Assembly: GCF_010994755.1 (NCBI RefSeq)
Contig: NZ_WHSB02000001.1
Location: forward strand, 806,001 to 870,000
Reading direction: 5' to 3'
DNA: 64,000 nucleotides
DNA from: Shinella lacus
GTDB lineage: Bacteria > Pseudomonadota > Alphaproteobacteria > Rhizobiales > Rhizobiaceae
In this document: in pieces, positions 34,540 through 42,837 of the stretch
How positions within the stretch are numbered: position 1 is the stretch's first letter
Layout of the letters: each line of letters begins with the position of its first letter
The notes under the pieces: model-generated
Told to the model about the DNA's origin: nothing
The model's database searches: none
The model's input: the letters and a program-made list of their open reading frames with translations, nothing else
Translations under genes and position numbers: made by a program

Positions 34540-37500
34540 ATGGAACGCTACGAACTCGTCGAGGGAACCTCCTCTAAATTCTGGGAAGCTGCCGTCGCAG
34601 GAACCCGGCTCACGGTGCGTTTCGGGCGGATCGGGACGCAGGGCCAGACGAAGGACAAGGACTTCGACAGCGCCGAGGATGCCGAGAAGGAAAAGAAGAA
34701 GCTCGTCAAGGAGAAGACCGGCAAGGGCTATGTGCTGGCGGCAAACGGTGCGGCCGCGCCCGCCGCCCCTCAACCGAAACCCCAACCCGCCGAAGCGAAG
34801 ACGGAAAAGCCCGCGCCGGCAGCGGCAGCCGAGATCGAGGAAAAGCCGGTCGCCGAGACGCCTCAGGAGCGCGCTCCCGAACCGGCTCCGCCGGAGATTC
34901 ATCTGGACGAGGCCCAGCTCGACACGTTGCTGGGGGAGCCGCTCGCCACCCGCTCACGTCCGCATCCACATCTCGACGCGGCCGGCGCCTGGGCGCAACT
35001 CGTCACCGACCTGCAAAGCATCAAGCCGCTCGTTCGCAAGGAAGGTGTCGAGGCCCTAGCCTGGCTGTCGGAGAGGATGGGCGAAACCGGCCCGAAGGAC
35101 CCTGCCTCCGGCGGCGCCGTCGGCTGGCTGAAATCGAAGTTTGCCGGAAAGGCGGCGGCGAGCCTCGACCCCGCGGAAGCGCAGAAGTGGATCTCACAGA
35201 TCCTTCTTGCGAGCGACGGCCTGGTCATGGGGCAGAAGGGCCGCGAGGACAAACGGGCGGCGAGCCTCTTCACCCTGCGCGCCTTCTTCTTCTGGCTTTT
35301 CGGCACGGGCGGTGTCGAGGCCCTGATCGAAGCCGTGCTGCCCTCCATCGGCAATGTCCGCAAGGGCCGCCATGGCTATGACACGTCCTCCTGGAGCGCG
35401 CCGTTCGATCTTGCCCTGCGCGATGTACTGACGTCGCTGCCGCAGCAGGACTACGAACAGGCGATCGGCCTGTTGACGCCGGTCTATCACGCCGAGCAGG
35501 ACTGGATGAAGAAAACCATCTACGCCTTCGTCCTGGGCGATGACCGTCCGGTCACGCACGACCTCACGCCGCTTTCCGTCCTCAACCAGGCTGCCGCCAG
35601 CGGCGAGGATGTCGGTGCGTGGCTTTGCATGGTGCCGCTGATCGTCGACGCGCCGCCGTCCGCGACGAGCAAATGGCGCGCAAAACGCTCCTATTTCATG
35701 TATTTCACCTATCTCGACGTCCCGCTCTCGGACATCGCGGCCAGCATCATCGCCAATGCGCGGCATTACGGCGAGACGCCGCTGCCCATGCTCGACTGGA
35801 TGCTCCACTATGGCTACGAAGCACAGCGCACGACGCTGGCCCGCATCATACTCGCCACCGGCGACGACACGGCGCTGACCGTGCTCCTGCCCTATCTGCA
35901 TGAAAAGTGGATCCGCGCAGCACTCGACGAGGCAATGGCGGCCAATCCGGCGCTCGGCCTGCGCCAGCACCTCGTGACGCTCGCCGCGGGACGAAACGAA
36001 CCGGTTGTCCGCGCCCGGGTGATGGATCTCATCAAGCAATATCCGGCACAAACCCTGAAGGCCTGGGCCGGCAGCGGCCGGCCGCTTGCCCAGTTGGAGC
36101 GGCTGCTTGAAACCAACAATGTCCCGCTTGCCGCGCCCGAAAGCCTGCCAGGGGTCCTTAAGGATCCGCCATGGCGCAAGAAGGCCGTCAGGAACGAAGA
36201 CACGGTGCTTGATCTCAAGCCGGTCGCGACACCTTTCCGCTATCACCGCGAGGAGCCCCTCCCGGAAGAAAACCGCTGGCGCCATTCGCGCGCCCGCATC
36301 GTCAAGACAACGGAGGAGCTGATCAAGGCGATCCGTGAGTTCGAGGCGAAGGAACTCTCCGACTGGTACAAGGTGCCGCGGTCGCTCTCGGTGCCGCAGC
36401 CCGGCGACGACGAGGAGCAGGTGCTCGCCTTTGTCGCGCAGCGTGTGAGCGAAATCCACAACGCCCGCTCCTATGCGCTGACCGTGAGCGGATGGAACAC
36501 GCTGATCGATGCCGTCGAGCAGCAGCCCGACAGGCTGGCGATGACGCTTTGGGGATGCCCGGGCGTCCTGGCGAGCTATTTCATGGGCGATGTCTATCCA
36601 CGCATGATGGCCCGCTTCGGCGAGAGGGCGCTTCCCGGCCTGCTGCGCCAGGTCGAAAGCGACCCGATCGGCATGCTCGACAAGGTGAAGGACGTCGATG
36701 CGGCGGAGCTCGCCCCGCTCGCCGCACGCGCACTGCTCAAGCTCAAGAAGGCCCGGCTGCCGGCCATGCACTGGCTGCGGAGCCATCGCCAGACGGCGAT
36801 CACCCGGCTCATCCCCGACGCCGCCGGCAGGAAGGGCGCGGCACGCGATGCCGCGGAACATACGTTGCGCTGGCTGATTGCCGACCGGGCGGAGACGCGC
36901 GAGGAAATCGAAGCGATCGCCCGCACCTACGAGGCGCAGTCCGCCGACGTGCACAAGGCGCTCGCCGAGGTTCTGGACCGCGACCCGCTCGGCCGTTACC
37001 CGGCACGCATCGCCAAGCTGCCCGCCTGGTTCAAGCCCGCCGCTCTTGCCCGCCCGGCCCTGAAGGCGGGCGGCGCGTTTCCGGACGAAGCGGTCACCGC
37101 CCTTGCGGAGATGGTGTCGTTTTCCACGCCGGAAGCCATCTATGCCGGCATCGACGTCGTCAAGGACACGGCGAACCCCGACAGCCTCGCCCGCTTCTCC
37201 TGGGACCTGTTTTCCGCCTGGCTGGCGGAGGGTGCGCCGGGCAAGGATGGCTGGGCGCTGCGGGCGATCGGCTGGCTCGGCGACGATGAATGCGCCCGCC
37301 AGTTGACCCGGCTGATCCGCAAGTGGCCGGGCGAATCCGCCCACCAGCGCGCCGTGACCGGTCTCGACGTGCTGGCCGATATCGGCACCGACGTCGCCCT
37401 GATGAACCTCAACGGCATCGCCGAGAAGCTGAAGTTCAAGGGCCTCCAGGAGCGGGCGCGCGAAAAGATCGCCGTTCTCGCCGAGGCACGCGACCTGACG

Positions 37501-38490
37501 CCGGAGGAACTGGCCGACCGGCTGGCGCCGGACCTTGACCTCGACGAGCGCGGCGGCATGGACCTCGACTTCGGCCCACGGCGCTTCCGTGTCGGTTTCG
37601 ACGAGTTCCTGAAGCCCTGGGTGAAGGACGAAACCGGAAAGCGGCTGAAGGACCTGCCGAAGCCGGCGAAATCGGACGACGGAGAGCTTTCCGCCACCGC
37701 CGTCAAGACGTGGGCGGCCTTGAAGAAGGATGCCCGCGCGGTTGCGAGCCTCCAGATCACGCGGCTGGAAAACATGCTCTCGACCTCGCGGCGCGTGGCC
37801 CCGGATGTCTTCTGGACCTTCTTCGCTAGCCATCCGCTGATCCGCCACCTCACCCAGCGCCTGGTCTGGGGCATCTATGGCGACCGCGATCCGCGCACCG
37901 CGCCGACGACGGTCTTCCGGGTCTCGGACGATCTTTCCGTCACGAATGCCGCCGATGACACGCTTGATCTCGATTTTTCGGCGAGCGCGCCGGGCTTCAT
38001 CGGGCTCGTTCATCCGTTGCATTTGCCGGCGGGAGGGCTCGATGCCTGGGGTGCGCTGTTCGGCGACTACGAGATCTCGCAGCCCTTCGCGCAGCTTGGC
38101 CGGGAGATCCACACGCTGAGCGAGACGGAAAAGACCACGCGCGAAATCGACCGCTTCGAAAACCTCAAGGTGGAATCGGCCCGCATTCGCGGCATGGCGT
38201 CCCGCGGCTGGCAGCTTGGCTCGCCGCAGGATTCAGGCTGCATCTGGTGGTTGGAGCGGCCTGTCCGGTTCCAGGACGGCACGACGAAGGACGCGATGTT
38301 CTACTTCAGTGACGGCCTCTTTGCCGGCGCGGCGGATTTCGAGGACAAGCTCCAGACCCTCGGCAAGCTCTCGCTGGAGCAACCCTATGGCAACAAGGGT
38401 GGCACCAGGACCTTCGGTGAGCTGGACCCGGTGACGGCGAGCGAGATGCTGCGCGGGCTGGCGCTGCTTGCGGAAACGGCGGTGAAATGA
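34540..38490 (+). CDS. giant WGR/DUF4132 protein (YehI/MolR-like)
   Basis: From ATG 34540, with GATGAGG 9 bases upstream, the protein has 1316 residues; ATG 34525 and 34531 are alternatives. Residues 1-70 are a WGR domain (YELVEGTSSKFWE, RFGRIGTQGQ), the nucleic-acid-associated module found in PARPs. A Pro/Ala/Glu-rich linker (about 75-125) follows. Then comes a very long helical, HEAT-like region, with the DUF4132 domain towards the C-terminus. It probably serves as the large scaffold or client-binding part of the MoxR-vWA module. It overlaps the vWA gene by ATGA. Confidence 0.78.
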   Translation: MERYELVEGTSSKFWEAAVAGTRLTVRFGRIGTQGQTKDKDFDSAEDAEKEKKKLVKEKTGKGYVLAANGAAAPAAPQPKPQPAEAKTEKPAPAAAAEIEEKPVAETPQERAPEPAPPEIHLDEAQLDTLLGEPLATRSRPHPHLDAAGAWAQLVTDLQSIKPLVRKEGVEALAWLSERMGETGPKDPASGGAVGWLKSKFAGKAAASLDPAEAQKWISQILLASDGLVMGQKGREDKRAASLFTLRAFFFWLFGTGGVEALIEAVLPSIGNVRKGRHGYDTSSWSAPFDLALRDVLTSLPQQDYEQAIGLLTPVYHAEQDWMKKTIYAFVLGDDRPVTHDLTPLSVLNQAAASGEDVGAWLCMVPLIVDAPPSATSKWRAKRSYFMYFTYLDVPLSDIAASIIANARHYGETPLPMLDWMLHYGYEAQRTTLARIILATGDDTALTVLLPYLHEKWIRAALDEAMAANPALGLRQHLVTLAAGRNEPVVRARVMDLIKQYPAQTLKAWAGSGRPLAQLERLLETNNVPLAAPESLPGVLKDPPWRKKAVRNEDTVLDLKPVATPFRYHREEPLPEENRWRHSRARIVKTTEELIKAIREFEAKELSDWYKVPRSLSVPQPGDDEEQVLAFVAQRVSEIHNARSYALTVSGWNTLIDAVEQQPDRLAMTLWGCPGVLASYFMGDVYPRMMARFGERALPGLLRQVESDPIGMLDKVKDVDAAELAPLAARALLKLKKARLPAMHWLRSHRQTAITRLIPDAAGRKGAARDAAEHTLRWLIADRAETREEIEAIARTYEAQSADVHKALAEVLDRDPLGRYPARIAKLPAWFKPAALARPALKAGGAFPDEAVTALAEMVSFSTPEAIYAGIDVVKDTANPDSLARFSWDLFSAWLAEGAPGKDGWALRAIGWLGDDECARQLTRLIRKWPGESAHQRAVTGLDVLADIGTDVALMNLNGIAEKLKFKGLQERAREKIAVLAEARDLTPEELADRLAPDLDLDERGGMDLDFGPRRFRVGFDEFLKPWVKDETGKRLKDLPKPAKSDDGELSATAVKTWAALKKDARAVASLQITRLENMLSTSRRVAPDVFWTFFASHPLIRHLTQRLVWGIYGDRDPRTAPTTVFRVSDDLSVTNAADDTLDLDFSASAPGFIGLVHPLHLPAGGLDAWGALFGDYEISQPFAQLGREIHTLSETEKTTREIDRFENLKVESARIRGMASRGWQLGSPQDSGCIWWLERPVRFQDGTTKDAMFYFSDGLFAGAADFEDKLQTLGKLSLEQPYGNKGGTRTFGELDPVTASEMLRGLALLAETAVK

Positions 38491-39626
38491 CGGTGACGGC
38501 CCTCGATGCCCTGACACGGTGGCGCCTCGTCCTCGGCGAGGCGGCGGATGGAGCCTGCCGCTCCGCCGGCGGCGCGCTTGCCGGCGAGACGCTCGCCATG
38601 GATGCGGCGCTCGACTGGCTCTACGGGCGCGAGGAGGAGGACGGCACGCGCAACATCGCGCGTCAGGGCGGGCGCGGCGGCTCCGCGCTGACGACGCCGC
38701 AATGGATCAACGACATCCACCGGCTCTTCCCAAAGGAGACCATCGAGCGGCTTGAGCGCGACGCGATCGAGCGTTATGCGATCGACGACGTGGTGACGAA
38801 CCCGGACGTGCTGGCGCGCGCCGAGCCGAACGAGACGCTGCTGAAAGCGGTGCTCCGCACCAAGCATTTGATGTCGCCCGACATCCTCGTGCTGGCGCGC
38901 AAGCTGGTGCAGGAGGTCGTGCGCCAGCTGATGGAAAAGCTCAGCCGCGAACTGACGCTAGCCTTTTCCGGGGTGGTGGACCGGCGACGTCACAGCCGGT
39001 TCCGCATCGCCAGCGACCTCGATTTCCGCCGGGTGGTGAAGGACAATCTCAAGCACTACGATCCCGAGACACGCAAACTGACCGTCGAAAGGCTGCATTT
39101 CTTCGCCCGCAACCAGCGGCACATGAAGACCTGGCAGATCATCCTGCTCGTCGACCAGAGCGGCTCCATGCTGGATTCGGTGATCCATTCGGCGGTGACC
39201 GCCGCCTGCCTTTGGGGGCTGCCGGGCGTTCGCACCCACCTCGTCGCCTTCGACACCAATGTCGTCGACCTCACGAAGGATGTGGACGATCCCTGCGAGC
39301 TGCTGATGAAGGTGCAGCTCGGCGGCGGCACGGACATACAGGGCGCCGTCGCCTATGCGGCCGGCCTCATCGAACAGCCGGAGCGGGCGATCGTCGTTCT
39401 GATCTCGGACTTCTACGAAGGCACAAGCCCTGCCATGCTCGAACAGCGTGTCGCCTCGCTCACCGCCCAGCGCACCCTGGTACTCGGTCTTGCCGCGCTC
39501 GATTCGGAAGCGGCGCCCGCCTACGATCGCGAGATGGCGCGCCGGCTGGTTGCCGCCGGGGCGGAAGTGGGCGCGATGACGCCCGGCGAGCTGGCCGGCT
39601 GGCTCGCCGAAAAGATCGGACGCTAG
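38487..39626 (+). CDS. von Willebrand factor A-domain protein (YehP-like)
   Basis: The 379-residue protein has an N-terminal helical region (1-210) followed by a vWA domain with an intact metal-ion-dependent adhesion site: DQSGS at 223-227, Thr282/Asp283 in GGGTDIQGA, and LISDFYEG. It is cytoplasmic. vWA proteins encoded with MoxR ATPases act as their adaptor or substrate-recruiting partner. The start overlaps the WGR gene stop (ATGA), and the stop is 3 bases before the SWIM gene. Confidence 0.87.
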   Translation: MTVTALDALTRWRLVLGEAADGACRSAGGALAGETLAMDAALDWLYGREEEDGTRNIARQGGRGGSALTTPQWINDIHRLFPKETIERLERDAIERYAIDDVVTNPDVLARAEPNETLLKAVLRTKHLMSPDILVLARKLVQEVVRQLMEKLSRELTLAFSGVVDRRRHSRFRIASDLDFRRVVKDNLKHYDPETRKLTVERLHFFARNQRHMKTWQIILLVDQSGSMLDSVIHSAVTAACLWGLPGVRTHLVAFDTNVVDLTKDVDDPCELLMKVQLGGGTDIQGAVAYAAGLIEQPERAIVVLISDFYEGTSPAMLEQRVASLTAQRTLVLGLAALDSEAAPAYDREMARRLVAAGAEVGAMTPGELAGWLAEKIGR

Positions 39627-39629
39627 CGC

Positions 39630-41570
39630 ATGGCCCGTTCCGACCTGATCGCGCTGACCGATGAAGGGCTCGTGCAGCTTTCCAATGCGGGCCTCGTCAA
39701 GCGGGCCGTTCGCGAGCTTGCCGCCGGAAGCGGACCTGCCATTGCGGAAGCGGCCGACGGCACGATTGAGGCCCGCTTTTCCGACGGCACGCTGACCCGC
39801 CTCACCCCCGACCAGGGTCTCGCCGATGCGAGCTGCACCTGCCCCTCCTCGGGTGTGTGCCGCCACCGCATCATGCTGGCCGTCGCCTATCGGGCGGAAA
39901 GGGCGGAGGCGACGGGCTCGGATGCGCCGGCAACACCAAACTGGAACCCTGCCGCGCTGGACCCGGGCATCTTCGAGGCAACGCTGGCACCATCGACGAA
40001 AGCGGAACTCTCCCGCCTCATGGCGTCCCGCCACACGGTCCGGCTCGAATATGGACAGACGCCCACGGCGCATCTGCCGATGGCGAGCGTGCGCTTCCTC
40101 GTGCCGGACGACCTGTCCTATGCCCGCTGCGACTGCGTGGAGGGCCAGCGCTGTGCCCATATCGCGCTGGCGATCCGCGCCTTCCGGGCAGCCGATGGCG
40201 GCAGGGAAACGGCGATCGGCGGCGGCCACGCCGCGGACAGCGGCGGCTCCAGCGAAAAGCTCCGCGAGGCATGCGACGCGGTCGTTTCCCGCCTCATCGA
40301 GGCCGGCATCACGGCCGGGCCGGCTGCCTATGAGCAATCGCTCGCGGCCGCGCACCGCCATGCCGAGGCGCTCGGCGCGGCGCAGATGCTTCTCGTGCTC
40401 GGCGCGCTGCGCGAACAGATAGACGCCTATGAAAGCAGGAGCGCCCGTTACGACGAGCGGGCCGTGCTCCGGCTTGCCGCCGAGCTTTTCGCCCGCACGC
40501 GGGCCGGCGACGCCGCCAGTGCGCTTGGCCTCGGCGAACCCTTCGAAACCGCCATGGGCAAATCGCGCCTCGTCTCGCTCGGTGCCCGGCTCCGGCAGGA
40601 GGGCACGGATATCCGCGCCTCCATCCTGCTCGCCGACAGCGACATGGGCGCCACGATGCTGATCGAGAGACTCTTCTCGCCACTGCCCGCGGACCGCGAC
40701 ACCTTCCAGGCCTCGGTGGTGCGCCGGCAGATGGCGCCGGGCCTGCCGGTTGCCGGCATCGGCCGCGGGCAGATTCTCACCAGCGTCGCACGCCGCAGGG
40801 CCGATGGCCTGCTCGGCCTCGGCAGCGGCAGCGGCGGGCGCACGCAGGTCATGTCGCGCGACGCGGTCTTCGCCTTCCCCCGGCCGCTCGCAACGACACG
40901 GCTTGCCGAGGTCGCGGACGCGCTTTCCGCCCGCCCCATCGCACTGCTGCGGCCACGCAGGCTGTGCGACGCGGTGCATGTCTTCGAGGTGGAGGCGGTC
41001 CTCGGCCAGTCCTGGGCGCCCGGAAGCCAGATATGGGAGGCCGCGGTGCGCCTCAGGGGCGACGGCGGCGTCCTCTATCTGGAGCGCGAATTCGATGCCG
41101 GCGCTCCCGGCGCGACCGGCGTGCTGGCCGCCGCGCTCGACGGCGCGTGGGGCGCGCTCCGCCAGGTGGCCGGGCCGGTGAGAATGGAAAGCGGCGCGCT
41201 CGTCTGCACGCCATGGTCGCTTTCGGCCGATCGCTTCATCGTTCCCGATCTCGATGTCGCCGAAGAGCAGGATAGCGTGATCCCTGCGGCGATGGATGCG
41301 CGGTCTGACCTGCTGGACGAGACCGAGCGGCTCCTCAGCGGTGTGCTGCACGCCGGAAGCCGCGCGCGAAGTGCCGTCGATGCCCTCGCCGCTTCGCTCC
41401 ACGCCCGGCTTGACGGCGCCGGCTACCGCGCCATGGCCGAGCGGCTTTCCCTTTGGAGACAAGCGCCGGCAGCGGACCACACCGAGTTTTGCCGTGCCGC
41501 GATCTGGCTTCTGACAGTGCAGGAAAGCCGCGCATGGAACCAGCCGACCTCCAGCGACCGTATCGAGTGA
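39630..41570 (+). CDS. tandem SWIM zinc-finger protein (YehQ-like)
   Basis: This 646-residue protein has two SWIM-type zinc sites of the form CxC-x5-CxH: Cys69/Cys71/Cys77/His79 and Cys167/Cys169/Cys175/His177. The remaining ~450 residues are helical and unassigned. SWIM domains bind DNA or proteins. It is last in the five-gene module and begins 3 bases after the vWA stop, so it is very probably co-expressed with it. Confidence 0.83.
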   Translation: MARSDLIALTDEGLVQLSNAGLVKRAVRELAAGSGPAIAEAADGTIEARFSDGTLTRLTPDQGLADASCTCPSSGVCRHRIMLAVAYRAERAEATGSDAPATPNWNPAALDPGIFEATLAPSTKAELSRLMASRHTVRLEYGQTPTAHLPMASVRFLVPDDLSYARCDCVEGQRCAHIALAIRAFRAADGGRETAIGGGHAADSGGSSEKLREACDAVVSRLIEAGITAGPAAYEQSLAAAHRHAEALGAAQMLLVLGALREQIDAYESRSARYDERAVLRLAAELFARTRAGDAASALGLGEPFETAMGKSRLVSLGARLRQEGTDIRASILLADSDMGATMLIERLFSPLPADRDTFQASVVRRQMAPGLPVAGIGRGQILTSVARRRADGLLGLGSGSGGRTQVMSRDAVFAFPRPLATTRLAEVADALSARPIALLRPRRLCDAVHVFEVEAVLGQSWAPGSQIWEAAVRLRGDGGVLYLEREFDAGAPGATGVLAAALDGAWGALRQVAGPVRMESGALVCTPWSLSADRFIVPDLDVAEEQDSVIPAAMDARSDLLDETERLLSGVLHAGSRARSAVDALAASLHARLDGAGYRAMAERLSLWRQAPAADHTEFCRAAIWLLTVQESRAWNQPTSSDRIE

Positions 41571-41661
41571 CTAGAGAGATGTCTTTGCTCGCGAATTTAT
41601 CGGTTTGTCCCGCCGTCTCCACCTTGCCGACACCATAAGCGAAACAATTTCCAGGCAGATC

Positions 41662-42768
41662 ATGACATTTCCAACCATCACGCTTCCAGCCCGCGCTCTC
41701 ACCATCAAGCGCGGGGTCATTTCCACGCCGCTCGCCTACTATTTCTCCACGCCGATCCTGCTCGTCATCGCCGTGTTCATGGTGATGACAGAAGGCCCCG
41801 GCATCCTTCGCGACTACAAGATCAGCCAGAATCCGCTTGTCCTCCAGAATGCCGATATCAACGGCAAGTGCACGACGCGCAAAGCCGTCTTCACCACCTG
41901 CGAGGTCGATCTTACCTATGACTACGACGGTCAGCGGTACGAGAAGGACGTCGAGGTGATGTTCGTCGATTTCCACACCGGCGACTACGAGACCGGCGCC
42001 GTGATTTCAGCCGACAAGCCGGATCTCGCTACAATCAGCCTCGGCCTCGACATGCTGTGGAACCGGATCATCACGCTTTCCGCCTTCGCCATCCTGCTGG
42101 GCGGCGGGTCGCTGGCGATGATCTTCCTGGCCCTGCGCATCCTGCGGGTGCGCGCACAATTGCGGCATCCGGCAGTCCTGACGCCCATCCCTGTCGAGAT
42201 CACGGCCATCGACAACAAGCGCAAGCGCCTGTCGGTCACCTATGCGGACAGGCTGAGCGAGCGGAAAACGAAACGCGTGGCCTATACCCGTTTCGAGGCT
42301 GGACAGGAGCCGATCATCGTAGGCGATGCCGGCAACAACGCGGTGGCACTGGCGGTCTGGCACGGCAACACCGCCCTGCCCGTTCTTCTCGACGACCGGC
42401 TGGAGCGGATCGACATGTCCGACCAGGAGCGCGCCGACGCGCTCGCGCCACTTTTGGCAGCAGCCGCGTCGGGCGCTGGCCAGCCGGCGGTCGCACGACC
42501 TGTCGCGACGCCGCCCAAGGGAATGTCCCTGGCACGGCGCATTGGCCTTTTTCTCATCGTTCTGGTTCTGCTCGTCGCCGGCATCTTCGGCTACTGGCTC
42601 TGGTACGTCACGAGTGCACCGTCACAGTACAATTCGCCCGGCATGGACATCAACAACATGATGCCCGAGGCGCTCAACCGATGGGGTTGCAGCCAACTGC
42701 AAAAACGCTTCGGCGATGGACCGGCGCCTTTCGGATGCACTGCCGCTGATTATCAGAGCTGGAAATGA
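41662..42768 (+). CDS. integral membrane protein of unknown function
   Basis: From ATG 41662 the product has 368 residues with three clear membrane segments: near 30-48 (YYFSTPILLVIAVFMVM), around 135-160 (FAILLGGGSLAMIFLALRI) and 292-318 (IGLFLIVLVLLVAGIFGYWL). Between TM1 and TM2 is a periplasmic beta-rich domain with two Cys (KCTTRKAVFTTCEVDL), and between TM2 and TM3 a cytoplasmic domain. The overall plan resembles DUF3592-like proteins, but I am not certain. It lies 91 bases after the SWIM gene on the same strand and may or may not belong to that module. Confidence 0.68.
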   Translation: MTFPTITLPARALTIKRGVISTPLAYYFSTPILLVIAVFMVMTEGPGILRDYKISQNPLVLQNADINGKCTTRKAVFTTCEVDLTYDYDGQRYEKDVEVMFVDFHTGDYETGAVISADKPDLATISLGLDMLWNRIITLSAFAILLGGGSLAMIFLALRILRVRAQLRHPAVLTPIPVEITAIDNKRKRLSVTYADRLSERKTKRVAYTRFEAGQEPIIVGDAGNNAVALAVWHGNTALPVLLDDRLERIDMSDQERADALAPLLAAAASGAGQPAVARPVATPPKGMSLARRIGLFLIVLVLLVAGIFGYWLWYVTSAPSQYNSPGMDINNMMPEALNRWGCSQLQKRFGDGPAPFGCTAADYQSWK

Positions 42769-42780
42769 CGAAAGCGCTAC

Positions 42781-42822
42781 GCGCGTCGAAGCCCATGAAA
42801 AACATCATGGGCTTCGACGCGC
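42781..42822. terminator. bidirectional terminator hairpin
   Basis: A perfect 18-bp stem (42781-42798 with 42805-42822) has loop AAAACA. It lies between the convergent stops of the membrane protein and the chemoreceptor. Confidence 0.8.
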
Positions 42823-42837
42823 AGCTATCTCTCCTAA

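Noticed and set aside
35194-38112. 972-codon open frame on the minus strand
   Set aside because: It is antisense to the WGR/DUF4132 gene, with no domain or ribosome site; the plus-strand gene has domains and coupled neighbours.
38958-41480. 840-codon open frame on the minus strand
   Set aside because: Antisense to the vWA and SWIM genes, whose metal motifs are intact; this is a high-GC shadow.
31130-41570. MoxR-vWA module as the metal-insertion chaperone of the monooxygenase
   Set aside because: Adjacency alone; the module is separated by an activator gene, lies on the other strand, and occurs in genomes such as E. coli that lack this monooxygenase.
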